From the NCBI GenBank assembly GCA_958450365.1, contig CAUEEP010000170.1, positions 282,894-346,893 on the forward strand: DNA of 64,000 bases, read 5' to 3'. Positions within the stretch are counted from its first letter, which is position 1. Every line of letters starts with the position of its first letter. This document shows, piece after piece, positions 37,118 through 48,261 of the stretch. A program made the translations under genes and the position numbers. Origin of the DNA: Mesorhabditis belari. Taxonomy: Eukaryota > Nematoda > Chromadorea > Rhabditida > Rhabditidae. Under the pieces are notes generated by a model. That model was not told the origin of the DNA. It searched no databases and saw only the letters and a list, made by a program, of their open reading frames with translations.

Positions 37118-37499
37118 AAGAAAAAGTTATAATTTTGTTGCAATTTGTTCGGATAATGTTAAAAATGGTATAGATGCCTAATTTTGTATATATTTCTGGG
37201 ATTTAAAAGCTATTTCGCATTATTAAATTCCAAAAAATGTAAAATTTAGGGGTGGTCCTATCATTTTGCCCTCTTCACCAATTGGATTATCAGTGCCGAA
37301 AGGAATCACAAGTAGACGGTAACGTACTTCTGACTTTCTTTGACACTTTATCAGTCTAGCTGCAAATTTTTTGCGGTGCTGAAAAGTCACAAGAAACGAG
37401 ACATGTGAAATATCCAATTTGTATACCCATTTGGGTCTTTGTAAAACAATTTTAAATGTTAATTCTCTAGATGGAAAATTCCTTGAGCTATCTCTTTTA

Positions 37500-37775
37500 A
37501 TAGTGAGAATTTTTTGTTTTATTATTCGAAAAAACCAAGCCCATTTTTGAATCGAAGGCTTTCCCCATTGCCTTTTGATAGTTTTTGAACGGTGACTCAT
37601 TTGCTCTTTTCCCCTGCCTCCCGTTATCTCCTTTTTGCTACAAAACAAAAAGAATTTTTCGCGTAAGCACACATTTACTTTTTCGCCCCTTTTCCCTTGT
37701 TGAAAAAGATAAATCGTGCAATTTTTTTTGTTACAGAGAATTTATGAAAGATAAGAGTTGCCGTATGCAAGAGAA
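37500..37775. repeat. Two-block repeat (A + inverted B), copy 1
   Basis: Block B (37500-37672) is the reverse complement of 48353-48490, while block A (37676-37772, containing AAAGATAAATCGTGCAATTT and GAGAATTTATGAAA) matches 48262-48352 in the same orientation. Block B on the minus strand reads CLREKFFLFCSKKEITGGRG, nearly the same as the other copy. I cannot say whether this is a gene fragment or part of an element. Confidence 0.6.
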
Positions 37776-38038
37776 TTTGGAGTAGAACGCAATTTGTTGT
37801 TGAGTCATTTTGACAGCATTTCTAGGCTCAAGATAGACTGTTATCAATTTAGAAGCTTTTATTGTTCCTTTTTCCAAAGCAATTTTGTCGTGTAAGCTTA
37901 ATTCATAACTTACTTAAACTTAACGGGTGGGCTCAAGAATACCCATAACTTGGTTTTGATTCCTTTTGCAAGACCGGTCATAATGTCAAGGCTTGCATGA
38001 ATTGTAAAAGGTTTTACAGAGCCATTTGAAACTTTTAG

Positions 38039-40509
38039 CCGATGAGAACGGAGGGGTATCACGGTGGCACTTCTCGGAAGGTTTCCGATCAAAAGTTCGA
38101 GCAAAGAGGTAAGCATGTTGTCGATTTTAATTTATAGTATGAAATGGAAATGACCCACTAACGTTTAAACGTTTGCATTCTGTTTTGATCAACCTGTTTA
38201 TCCAAAAAATCAAAAGCTCTAACCCTAGGCAAGAAAGAATTACGACCTCAACGTCCACCGCCATCTGATTCGCCTCAACTTCCACAAAACAGCCACGCTT
38301 GGAGCTTGTACGGGAGTACGACAAATCCTTCGAATGGTTAGTTTTAGGAAAGGAAAGTTTTCATACTGATAAGGGAACCCAAATGCTATGCGACCTATAC
38401 CATTCGACGCAGAATTTTATGCTGATTTCGAATATGTATTCGGTTTTTGCTAAATGACAATCTGTCAGGAGTGATAAGCGTTTGTTAGGACTCTGAAAGT
38501 GTTGACTATTGTCTCAAATTTTCTAGGGCTCTAAAAGTGTGGTCATTTGGGTCTTAGCGGCTTCTTTGCGGACGGAGCTAGGTCTAGCCGTGGCCGAGTG
38601 GTATAGCGCTCGTTTTCCAGAGCAAGACCTCACAAGTTCGATCCTCACTCTTAATTTTGCCTTCGTTTTTTGAAATGAATTAAAATCAAATTGAAATTGA
38701 AATCAATTAAAATGAATTCCAGGCAAGCCAAGCTCTTCGACAAATCCGCCAGTTTTGCCGGACTTACCCACTTCTCATCAATCAAAGAAATTCGGCTCAA
38801 CGACGAAAAAGTCGATCAATATTTTGGTGCTCGGACAGACAGGAGTCGGGAAATCAACATGGATAAACGCCCTTGTCAACTATTTAACTTACAAAACGCT
38901 AGATGAAGCGATTGCTGCCGAGACGCCGATTTGCGTGATTCCAACTAAATTCACAATGTATGACAACAATTATCAGAGACACGATGTCCATCTTGGAGCA
39001 CACGACAATGAGGTTTTTGCGGACAATGGTCAAACAGCCACTCAAAGCGCTAAGACGTATTTGTGTGAGCAAGATGAACACAATATTTATATCATTGACA
39101 CTCCGGGAATGAATGATACCAGAGGACACTTGAAAGATGAGGAAAACATTCAGAATATTCTTCGATCAATCGCACCTTTCAAAGAGATCCATGCAATTTT
39201 TTTCTTGTTCAAAGCGAATGAGGCTCGTCTCACGGAATCTTTCCGCTACTCGATCGGGAAATTGCTTGGAAATTTGAGCAAAATGGCGCTCAACAACGCT
39301 TGTTTCGTTTTCACAAATGCCAGGGGGACACTTTATCGACCAGGGGACACAATGGGACCGTTGAAGGCTTATTTCAATGAGCTGAAGGAGAAAGAAGGAC
39401 TTTCAGTGAGAATTGATGACAGCAACATCTTCTGTTTGGACAATGAAGCTTTCCGATTTGTTTGTGCTCATTTCAGTGACATTCAATTCGATACAAGGGA
39501 AATAAAAACGTTTGGTGATAGCTGGAAACATTCGTCGATCGAAGTGCAGAGATTGTTGGATCACGCTGCACGAGCTCGCCCGCACAACACCTCGGACACG
39601 CTGTCAATCAATGAGACCCGGACTTGGATCTATCAGTTAATCGATCCAATTCTCAAAGCCTGTACAATGATCCAGAGAAACTTGCAGCAACTGGATTGGC
39701 AGAAGGAAGAGCTGATGCAAGCTGAGAACAATGTTGAAGAATTGCGGAGATTGGCGACGATTCGAGTGACTTCAATAGAAATCTTAGCGCTATCGATTCC
39801 CGAAACCGTTTGTCGGAGTCAAAAATGTGCAAAGTATGAAAGGATTGGTGGAAAAGAAACGTTGATCTACAGGGTTTGCCACAAAGATTGCAAACCAGGC
39901 GATAATGGAAAGCTAGACGGATGTGCAGTATTTCGTGGTGGCTTCTGCATTAAATGCTCCTGTCACCTAGATGATCACGAGCGAATCTCGTACGAACAAC
40001 GCATCACCACAAAATCTCTGGAAAACCCACAAAAACTCGCCTCAGAAGCGAATGCAGCCAAGATGAAGAAAAATTCGATTCGAAAATTTGAGCGACTCAT
40101 CAATGGATATCAAAAAGAATCCAATTACATTTTATTCGCAATGGCAACTTTTTCTGCTTTCATTGCTGAGAATGGGATCACTCAGAAAACGAATCTCTTT
40201 GAACAACACTTACAGAAGCTGATTGTTGCCGAAGAAAAGAAAATGAAAAGCGTAGCTGGGGTGGAGGCGGATGAATTCCATCGACTGCGCGATCTCAAGG
40301 TGACTTATGGAGATATTTGCAAACAATTTTTTCCTCAACGAGACTCGGCAAAGATCTCACTTGATGAGCTGCAAGAAATTCGACAAAAGTTGTTCTCTTT
40401 GCCGCTGAATGGCGCAATTATTGCAGAGATTTTCGATATTCATGTGAAAACCGATCATCAGGATTATGAGGCAACTGTGACACGCTGCGAGAAATCGATG
40501 TTTCAGTGA
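38039..40509 (+). CDS. AIG1-like GTPase with Cys-rich module, copy 1 (5' incomplete)
   Basis: Predicted cytosolic P-loop GTPase. Exons 38039-38108, 38229-38336 and 38723-40509 join in phase. The last is intact and encodes about 595 residues. Counting from 38755: P-loop GQTGVGKST (27-35), switch region with CVIPTKFTM (60-68), DTPG (115-118), and FTNAR (186-190) where the NKxD base-recognition motif normally sits. A coiled helical linker of about 270-345 and a Cys/His cluster at 353-407 (C-x4-C ... CHKDC ... GGFCIKCSCHLDDH) follow, then a helical C-terminal region. The layout recalls AIG1-like proteins expanded in nematodes and some fungi; this is recalled, not searched. The small upstream exons encode a polar, Pro/Ser-rich leader and equal the fourth and fifth exons of copy 3. 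The exon preceding them in copy 3 is missing here. The 386-base intron holds a tRNA-like unit. Confidence 0.8.
38581..38650 (+). repeat. tRNA-like unit in the GTPase intron, copy 1
   Basis: TGGCCGAGTGG is a perfect A-box consensus and AGTTCGATCCT a good B-box. A loop TTTCCAG would give anticodon TCC (Gly), but the stems are poor. Its diverged duplicate at 54118-54182 has lost bases in the A-box. Called a tRNA relic or tRNA-derived SINE. Confidence 0.5.
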
Positions 40510-41194
40510 GTTTTGCAAAAAGTAGCTAGACAAATAGATAGAAAAATAGAGACATAGATACAATAAGTCCCAGTCTTTTACTCATTGCATTATATTGGAA
40601 TGATTTAAGCATAGTCATTTGCACAAATCCAGCTCTTGCAGCTGATTTTTGAAGTAACTAACTATCTAGCATTCAGACAACCCTATAGTAACCCTAGAGT
40701 AATGCGTCTTCCAAAAGGTAGCTTTCTGAATTAGCCACCTTTTAGAAAACGCACCACTCATTGAAACCTAGCAACTAGCTTAAAATTCTAGAGCTTCCGT
40801 TTTATTTATTTAGTAAAGCTTCAATAGAGCTCTACTAAATAAATAAAACAACTAAATAAATAAAACTAAATAAAATAGAGCTTAAAATAATGGAAAAAAA
40901 TTCACAAAATGAACTCCAAGATCTAAACTAAAATTTATGAAGATAATTTTTAGCATGTATTCTTGAAACTTTTACAATACTTCAGAAAATGGCAATAAAT
41001 TATAAATTTTAGAAAAATCTGCGGTGATGTGAAGAAAGTGTTCTCGTTTTTTGGTGGCTCCACGAAATAATCCAAGAAAATATCGAAATTTCGTTTTTGT
41101 CGATAAACTATCTACTATGCTTTGTTTCATTTCCCATTTGGTTATCTCATCCAAAAGATTGTCTTGATTGAATTTTAAATACTATTTACTTGTG
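40510..41194. other. Intergenic stretch, AT-rich
   Basis: Contains an AAATAAATAAAAC-type low-complexity run near 40810-40880. No gene is seen. Confidence 0.5.
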
Positions 41195-44100
41195 ATGCCT
41201 CACTTGCAAAACAGCGCTTTCCTCTCGTCGGATTCGTCGGATGCCGAGAACGAGGATTTCGAGCAAGTGAGTGGAAATTTATTTACCTAAGCATTAATAC
41301 ATTAAAGAAATTGAGGATTACTGTACTTTTTAATACTAGGGTAACGCTATTTCAATTAGTGACTCTTAAATCTTTGAAAACTGACTTGATCTTAATCAGA
41401 AATAATTCCTAGTTCTCTCAAATTAGGCCGGAAATGTATCTTTTTGCAATGGTTTACAGTAGATTTTTAATTTCTTTGAGGTTGCCTTACAGAGAACGGG
41501 TTGTTTATTCATAATCGTCATCTGCATATCAATTTTCAGATCGCAAATCCTCGTCCAGTGCCCGTGTTGACCGCTCTCTCGCCACCGATGCATCAACAAA
41601 TGTCCAACTCTTCATCGGCGATTCCTCAACAATTTGACGCTACACCGCAAGGTATGCAAAGAATAAAAACAATAAATTTTGTACTGTGCTATGCATTGAA
41701 AAATTTTCTTTGCAAATTGATCCATTACGAGTTTTTAGCAAACGATTCTGCCTGTCAAACGATGTCCTGCCAATGGTTTCCTGCCGGGATTCCAACTGCA
41801 TCTACTCCAAATTTGCTGGTACTTACACAAGTTAATATATGGGTAGCACAGATAACGTCAAGAATCCATTAGAGCTTCAAGATCAAGATCATATACAGAT
41901 AATTTAAAGGTTTCGAGATTATTGGACTCTCTCAAAACTCTGGGGAGTCGATTCCAAATTCTGGCAGTTCTTATTGGAAAAGAGTTATACACAAACTTAT
42001 TGAAGGTGACTGGAATTTCTAAAACGAAAGAACCTCTCCTTGAACTAACCGTGGGATTAACTTTGAATAAATCTCGAAAAAGAGGGACAGGTTGCCCGTC
42101 CTTTACAATTTTGAAATATTCTATTAAATCCGTGACCAAGCGACGGTGTCTAAGAGATTTAAGATCAAAAATTGTGAGTCTATCTGTGTAACTAAAGTTT
42201 GCAAATTTGGAAAAATCTATTTTCCATAGAGCTATCTTAGTATGTCTCTGCTGGATTTTTTTCTAGGCGAGAGATATCAACTTGTGTATGTGGAGACCAA
42301 ACTATAGATGCATACTCTAGAATGGGTCTAACGTAAGTGATGAAACGCTGTAAGTGTCAATTGTCGGATGACAAATTGCTTTTAGGATACGACTAGAGAC
42401 GAAAGGAGCTTTACGGCAAATAATTTCAATGTGTTTTGAGAAATTTAAAGGTGGGAAAATATGGACTCCAAGATCTCTGTTATAATCCTCTTTGCCAATT
42501 CTGTTTAATGGTGTAGAATTAATTTTCAGCGGGTAAATAGCATTTCCGGTGGAGAAATTAAGGGATTTCGTAGACTCTAAAGCTAATTTCCAATTATGGA
42601 CCATTTTTCAACCAGATCAAGATCTGAAATCGTGTCTCTTAAAGAAGCAAGCTTAGCGGCTTCATCATTGATGGTGATTTTAAAGGTTAGTTTAGCGTCA
42701 TCAGCATAAAGCCAGATAGATGAGTCCCTAGGTGAAAAATTTAATTCAGCCAAATCATTAATGTAAATTGTAAAAAGTATAGGACCCAGAATACTCCCTT
42801 GGGGTACACCGCTAGAGCAATTAAAGGAAGGGGAGAGAGAATCGTTTAGAAGAACTTTGAAAGTTCGCTGAGTAAGGAAAGTTTCAATAACTGAAATCAT
42901 CGAGCGGCAGATTTTATATGCATGAAGTTCGTGAATTAAGGATTTAAGAGGGACAGAGTCGAAAGTCGAAATCTAAAAACACAGCTTCAAGCTGATAGTG
43001 CTTACGTTGTTTTTGATCCACGACCTTAAAGAAATCTTGGTAAGCTAAAATAAGCTGGTAAGTGGTGGACTTATTTTTAAGGAAACCAAATTGATAGTCG
43101 GAGATAAGTTCATGCTTATCAAGATGAGCTGTAATTTTATCTTTAATGATAATTTCAAAAATTTTGGATACAGGGGAGGTTAAAGAGATGGGACGATAGT
43201 TATTGAAAAGGTTTTTAGGAGATTTTTTGAGAAGGAGAATAACTAAAGGTTGTTTCCAAAAAGAGGGGACACCTGAAATGAGAAGAATTTTGTTGAAAAG
43301 TTTTAAAAGAGGGTAGGTAAGCACTCTAGAAAGTCTCTAATAGCAAAAGCCGAGGTTATCTGGACTAGACGACTTCTTGGGCCGTAATTTAGAAAAAGCT
43401 TTCTCAATGTCCGCTACAAATATTAAGAAATCTGGCTGCACGTCAATGTGCTTTACCGAAAAGGCCGGACACTGTTCGTTTTTATCTGTAACCGTATATA
43501 CACTATGAAAGAATTTGGCAAACTCAGTGACGATTGTACTGGGATTGGAAATAAGTTTAGTACTGTCTAAGGGGCCAACGAAAGAATTGGAGACTATCTT
43601 TGGATCTTTTTTTAGAGTTTAAATAGGAGGAGAAAGACTTGCTGCTTTTCGAATAAACAGCTTTCCTTTCAATGTTTGACTCAAACCTTTGACAAAATTT
43701 CGAGAGCTTGCGCTGTTCTTTGATTACTAGTGGGTCAACCAGAGGATTTGCGTAATTAGATCTTTCAAAAAAATGTAGAAGTCTTGCTTTAACTCTCGCA
43801 ATATGATTTGGGGCTAATTTTACAGGGTGAGTGCAGGAGTTTTCTATGGCAAGGAGGATTTTAGAACAGAGAAAATTATAGTCATCATCTATAGAATTTA
43901 TCCTAGAGGAGAAAGAGCTCCCTCTAAGGGAGTTTAAGAGGGAAAGAGCTGCTTGGTCGGGATTAAAATCAAAATGCACGCAACCTTTCCGCGGAGGAGT
44001 CGAAAATTGCAGCCCTCCAATTTTGAACGTTATCCCATAATGGTCAGATCCAGGAAGGGGTTCCAATCGCTTCAACTCCATGATGACATCAGGGGAATCG

Positions 44101-45477
44101 GACAAGACCAGATCTAAAATAGAAAATGAACGGCAGAAGGTAGCAAATGTGTTTAAAATAAATAGAGAGCATGTAATAAGGAAATTTTGTAGCAAAATGG
44201 TGGGATGATGGTACTTATCAAACACAAATTTGTCATTAGAATAGGTCACTTGAAAATTTAAATCGCCTAGTAAAATGTTGACTTTCGAATCATGCAAGAA
44301 AAGTGATAAATGATCAAAAAGACGAGAAGTATCATCATAATTCACGCTAGGGGGTCGATAAACGACAAGAAAACGAACCTTTCTGCCAAGATAAACATCT
44401 ACAATTATAATTTCACAGATAAAGATGGAACTGCAGTAAATTAAAGTATTTAGATACAGTCTTGATGACTTAATTTAAAATACATACATACGTAATTTGT
44501 ACGGTAATTTGTTTCCTAAGCGTACCTTTTAGAAAATACTTCAATTTTGATGAATCTAAACATTTAAGAACTCAATTTTAAGGCATCCAACCGCGACCCC
44601 AGGCTCCTTACTCAGCATCACAAACACCCGTTCCACAGAAATCCAAGCCAAAAACACAAAATAGTAAATGAAACATAAAGCTTCTTTCCAATTCAAATGA
44701 TTTCCAGGCAAGCCAAGCTCTGCGAAGAATCCGCCAGTTTTGCCGGGCTTACCCACTTCCCATCAATCAAAGAACAACCAATACTCTGGGCCTCGAAAAG
44801 AGATCAACATTCTTGTACTCGGTGAAACTGGAGTCGGAAAATCGACGTGGATCAATGGCATCGCCAACTATATGAGCTTTGATCACATCGTTGATGCACT
44901 GGAAGCACCAGAGCCGATCTGTGTCATTCCATCAATGTTCACGATGTGTGACGAGAACTATCAACAACGACAAATCGTCGTCGGAAACTCGACAAATGAA
45001 GTGTTTGGACAAGGACAAAGTGCGACACAAGACGCTCGAACTTATCTCTTCACACACCCGAAATATGATGTCGGGCAATGTAGGGTGGGCAAAGTTGTAC
45101 AGTTTGTGGTTGTTTATGGTCTACTCACATGCACATTCGCTTCAAGCAAGTGAAAACGAACGAATCGGTTGAAGATTTGAACATAAAGAATGCAATTCAA
45201 ACGAATGAAGACGCTTGAATCACAAAGCAGAAAATTATCGAATCTTGTGAGAAAATCGTGAAAGAATACAAAAATGAACAGAAAACGGTGATGGATGCCA
45301 GCATTCGTTTTGCGGCTTTCTTGAAGCAGAATGCGATTATGACCTATAATGATGTTTTTGACAAATATGTGGAAAAGTCGATTGAAGAAGAGGAAAAATG
45401 CATGAAAGTATTTTCAATTTCAAACGCTCTAGAAAACTTAGAAAGTTTAGAGGAACTCATTCAAATGAAAAATAGCT
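41195..45477 (+). pseudogene. GTPase gene copy 2, interrupted and deleted
   Basis: Three opening exons chain in phase. 41195-41266 starts MPHLQNSAFLSSDSSDAENE; 41540-41651 contains PPMHQQMSNSSSAIPQQFD; 41739-41818 ends PTASTPNLL. They encode an acidic then Gln/Ser/Pro-rich leader. A LINE follows (41832-44450) in place of the two Gln/Met-rich exons present in copy 3. Then come exon 44583-44663 (Pro-rich, 81 bases as in copy 3) and the GTPase exon from 44708. The P-loop GETGVGKST is present. The frame jumps at about 45070 from PKYDV directly into the Cys-rich module, a deletion of about 870 bases relative to copy 3. A TGA at 45216-45218 replaces an Arg codon, and a second deletion near 45409 fuses the end to the alternative terminal exon. 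Clearly dead. Confidence 0.8.
41832..44450 (-). mobile_element. CR1/jockey-like LINE, 5' truncated
   Basis: Minus-strand non-LTR retrotransposon. The remaining 5' part encodes the end of an APE-type endonuclease (GDLNFQVTYS, ILDLVLSD, GSDHYGITFK; 43557-44430). Next is reverse transcriptase: NNYRPISLTSPVSKIFE, ISDYQFGFLKNKST, PQGSILGPILFTIYINDL and the catalytic WLYADDAK near 42700. A C-terminal block ends FPIRTARIWNRLPR near 41900. Several frameshifts break the ORF. No target-site duplication or poly(A) tail was seen. Its right edge abuts TAGATACAGTCTTG, which is continuous host intron in copy 3. Confidence 0.85.
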
Positions 45478-45665
45478 GATAGTATCTAAAACCTAGTGGT
45501 ATTTCTTTAATTAATCAACCACTTTGGAACATAGGATCGCTTGCCATTCTTAAAGTTAAATTAAAATAACTAATAAACTTTCAAAAAAACAAACATATTC
45601 AACTGTTTCAAACAGCTATTAAATGGAAAAAAAACATAAGAAATTTATTCAAACAATCACACGTT

Positions 45666-46005
45666 TCACTTTCTATACTGAACAATGAGATTTGTTTTTG
45701 TGACCACTTCAACAACGTCGAGATCCGGGAAATCAAATAATTTCTCATAAATGGACGATTTTCGCAAGCCAGTGCCAACAATTAGATCATCTTTTAGTTC
45801 TAAAATTCTCAGGGAATAGTTCGCAAAAGTGATCTTCTCTTGTTCACTCGGTTTCTCACTTGCCAGGAATTTCTGCTGTTGGTGAATTGCAAGCAACTTC
45901 TTCAGCTTATCAATCTCATATCGATCACTTCCCTTTTTTGAGCGTTTGCTCCAATTGTTCAATCGAGAATTCGGCATATTCCTCGAAAGCAGAATTCACT
46001 GAAAC
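45666..46005 (-). pseudogene. GTPase C-terminal fragment, left-arm copy
   Basis: Minus-strand frame with GSDRYEIDKLKKLLAIHQQQ, then EKITFANYSLRILELKDD and a VVTKTNLIVQYRK end. It is about 85% identical by eye to 50397-50864. The upstream part (EEYAEFSIEQLEQ-like) is out of frame here. Similarity to the helical region after the Cys module of the GTPases (AFLKQNAIMTYNDVF...SIEEEEK) identifies it as a fragment of a diverged fourth paralogue. Confidence 0.6.
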
Positions 46006-46077
46006 GATTAGGTTCTTCCGGGAGCTTGAGCTTACAGTTTTTCAATACGTTTTTGACTGTTTTACTTTTTAGGTAGA

Positions 46078-46470
46078 ATGGACAATCTTCGAGACGGACT
46101 GGAGGAGCTCTCCGGGATCTTAAGTGAAATCCCTTTCAAGAAAACGATTTGAAGGGAAAAAATGAGGTAGCGATGTGGATGCAAATTTAATTGAAAACAC
46201 GGTGTAGGAAAAGAAAACGAAGCGGAAAACGATCGACATCAAGACGAAACTCGATGTTGTGAAAATGGCTCGATTGACTTCTATTCTTCAAAATTGATCT
46301 CTGTCTTGTGTGCGGCGATACATCAAACAAGGAAATGAGCTCGAGAAGCTTCATGGAAAAAAAAAGGAATCGACGTGGCCGGTGGCCGCTTGACTTCGGC
46401 TGAAACCGACGCGGCTTTGGCGCTGTGAATTCGTGAGCGAAGAGCCGAAAAGAAACGCGCACGTTTACGA
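46078..46470 (+). pseudogene. Pogo/Tigger-type transposase N-terminal fragment, left arm
   Basis: Starts MDNLRDGLEELSGILSEIPF, then frames shift. The following parts read KRKTIDIKTKLDVVKMAR (psq-like helix-turn-helix) and, past a stop, the CENP-B-like second DNA-binding region (R-L-TSAE-DAALAL-IRER-AEKKR). It is cut by mariner sequence near 46470. Several stops; inactive. Confidence 0.55.
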
Positions 46471-46479
46471 AATAACATT

Positions 46480-47035
46480 TAAGTCGGAACCTGGTCTGCT
46501 TGGAAAGAAGTTGATGTTCTGCGTATGGTGGAACTATCGTGGATTGGTTTATTTGAAACTGTTCAAACCGGGTAAAACTGTCACAGCTGAACTTTACAGT
46601 GAGCATTTAGAGCGTGTGAAGAGCTTTATCGAAATCTCGACGTGACTTCAAAAATTCGGTTTTTGTATGATAATGCAAAACCGCACACGGCAAAGATGAC
46701 CCTCCAACAAATCGAAGAGATGGGCTGGAAACCTTTACCTCACGCCCTATAAAGCTCTGACTTAGCCCCATCAGACTCTCACTTATTCAGGTCTCTAAAG
46801 CAGCTCATCTCCGATTCGCTGTTCAAGGATTCTCAAGAAGTCGAAAATGCGGTCACTAACTATTTTCCTTCGGAAAGTCCCCAGTTCTTTGAAGATGGAA
46901 TTATTGAATTGAGCAAAAAATGGCATGAATTCCGAAATGATAATGGAGAATACCTTTTATATTAATCCTCTTTATTTATTGTTTTTTGAAATAAAAATTC
47001 GGGTCAAAAAAATTCGCATCATTTTCCCGAAAACC
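46480..47035 (+). pseudogene. Mariner transposase C-terminal part
   Basis: GKKLMFCVWWNYRGLVYLKL and LFKPGKTVTAELYSEHLERV match the mariner core. After a one-base shift it continues FLYDNAKPHTAKMTLQQIEE (second catalytic Asp) and HALYSSDLAPSDSHLF (third), to a stop at about 46965. The 3' UTR (TTGTTTTTTGAAATAAAAATTCGGG) is shared with 60140-60185. The HTH half is missing. Confidence 0.75.
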
Positions 47036-47180
47036 TAATACTTCCGCCGCCAAATCGAACCATGGGCTTGGCGTACTTGAGTAGAAGACGCTTTCCAATA
47101 GGTCCTCTGATTAATGGAGATTCATCTGATTGATAGAGATTCACCTTTGTTTCATCAGGAAAAAATCGCTTCACTTTAAT
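47036..47180 (-). pseudogene. Tc1-like transposase fragment cut by mariner
   Basis: Minus strand: FFPDETKVNLYQSDES...KPMVRFGGGS, the block around the first catalytic Asp of Tc1-group transposases, ending exactly where the mariner 3' end begins. The same Tc1-mariner junction occurs at about 60200. Confidence 0.7.
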
Positions 47181-47279
47181 CATATAGCATATAATATATT
47201 CATATAGATTTTTGTTAAAAGTTTGTGAAATGTTTGAATTTTGCTTATGTGAGTTTAGAAAAAGGATCTCCAATAGATT

Positions 47280-47525
47280 TGGGCTATCAAAACTTATCAA
47301 AACCAGAACCAAACTTTGATAAGCTATTAAAACAAAAACCTTATCAAAACCCTTCTGTTAAATATTTTAGCTAGTTTTTATTTCTTTAACGGATTTTCCG
47401 GTGTATTCTAATATTTTTTCTCAAAAGATATGAGTATGAGTATTGGTTTTGATTTTGATGAGGTTTTAGCTAGCTTATCAAAGTTTTTGTTTTGATAAAT
47501 TTTGATAAGGTTTTGATAGGCCAAG
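47280..47525. repeat. AT-rich hairpin of TTTTGATAAG motifs
   Basis: AACTTTGATAAGCTATTAAAAC and CCTTATCAAAACCC on the left pair with GGTTTTAGCTAGCTTATCAAAG and GATAAGGTTTTGATAGG on the right. About 245 bases, no coding. Confidence 0.55.
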
Positions 47526-47739
47526 TCTACTCTCCAATCCCGAATCTTCTATCAGTTTTGAAGGATAATTCTACTGCTTTCCTTATACGGGAATTGAGAG
47601 CGGCTGAATGACATTGAATGACGGATTTTGCGCACCAGCGCATTATCATGGTATTTCATAAAAGCAGTCGTGTGTCGGTCATTTATGTGACAATCAACGA
47701 CTAGGATTTCAGGATGGCTTCGCTTAAATCACCCTTACT

Positions 47740-48260
47740 TCGTAATTTCCTTTATTTCTTGAAAAGCGTCAAGAAAAAGAAAACTAATCAAAATAACATC
47801 CATTACAATCAATGCACTTTTGCCAGCAGATGGCAAGTTTTTCGATTCCATGTATGCAGAAGGCAGAAGTTCTTGAGTTGATAAAAGCGTCAATGACATT
47901 TTGAACCTCTACCGCATCTTTGAATATTTGGTCTCTGAGAAAGCAATCAAGGTGCTTAAATAAGTGGCAATAGGTCTAGTGAATAGGCTGAGTGAGGTAG
48001 GACTTCGATGCTTAAATCATTGAGTGCCCTGAGTGTCATTGTGGAGACGTGAGGACGCGCGTTGTCCTGCACCAGGATAAAACCTTTTCGATTGACCAAT
48101 GCGGGATTCAAAGCCTGCAGCTTTGAGTGTATCTCCTTGATTTGTTGCACGTAGACCTCCGAATCGATGCTTTGGCCGTTTTTCAGCAACGAATAGTGTA
48201 TCACTCCTTTCTTATACCACCAAATCGACAACACTTCTTTCTTTGACCTTCTTTTACTTT
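47740..48260 (-). pseudogene. Mariner transposase fragment (second subfamily)
   Basis: Minus strand: LSIWWYKKGVIHYSLLKNGQ, DSEVYVQQIKEIHSKLQALN, then VQDNARPHVSTMTLRAL with the second catalytic Asp, and HSAYSLDLLP, a corrupted PHPPYSPDLAP. A shifted frame continues to a C-terminal stop near 47750. The N-terminal HTH is replaced by the block A repeat. It differs from the mariner at 46.5 kb. Confidence 0.7.
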
Positions 48261-48261
48261 T

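Larger units (their letters stand above)
45530..46470. repeat. Left arm of a large imperfect inverted repeat
   Basis: This arm is the reverse complement of about 49960-50985. From the outside in it holds CGCTTGCCATTCTTAAAG, the GTPase C-terminal fragment (minus) and the pogo-type fragment (plus). About 90 bases near 46010 are missing relative to the right arm. The loop between the arms is about 3.5 kb of mariner and Tc1 remnants. Confidence 0.8.

Noticed and set aside
37223..37672. A 149-codon minus-strand frame as a gene
   Set aside because: Its first third is the block B repeat and the remainder overlaps the region carrying the Tc1-like outer repeat motif; no start context, splice signal or domain supports a gene.
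38581..38650. A functional tRNA-Gly(TCC) gene
   Set aside because: A- and B-boxes are present, but acceptor, D and T stems do not pair properly; a relic or SINE is more likely.
38755..38757. TTG at 38755 as the start codon of GTPase copy 1
   Set aside because: The frame is open upstream to a TTCCAG acceptor at 38722, and the upstream exon joins in phase, so the protein is longer and does not start there.
46187..46606. A 139-codon minus-strand frame rich in Phe/Arg
   Set aside because: It is the antisense of the pogo-type and mariner fragments, which carry recognisable motifs on the plus strand.
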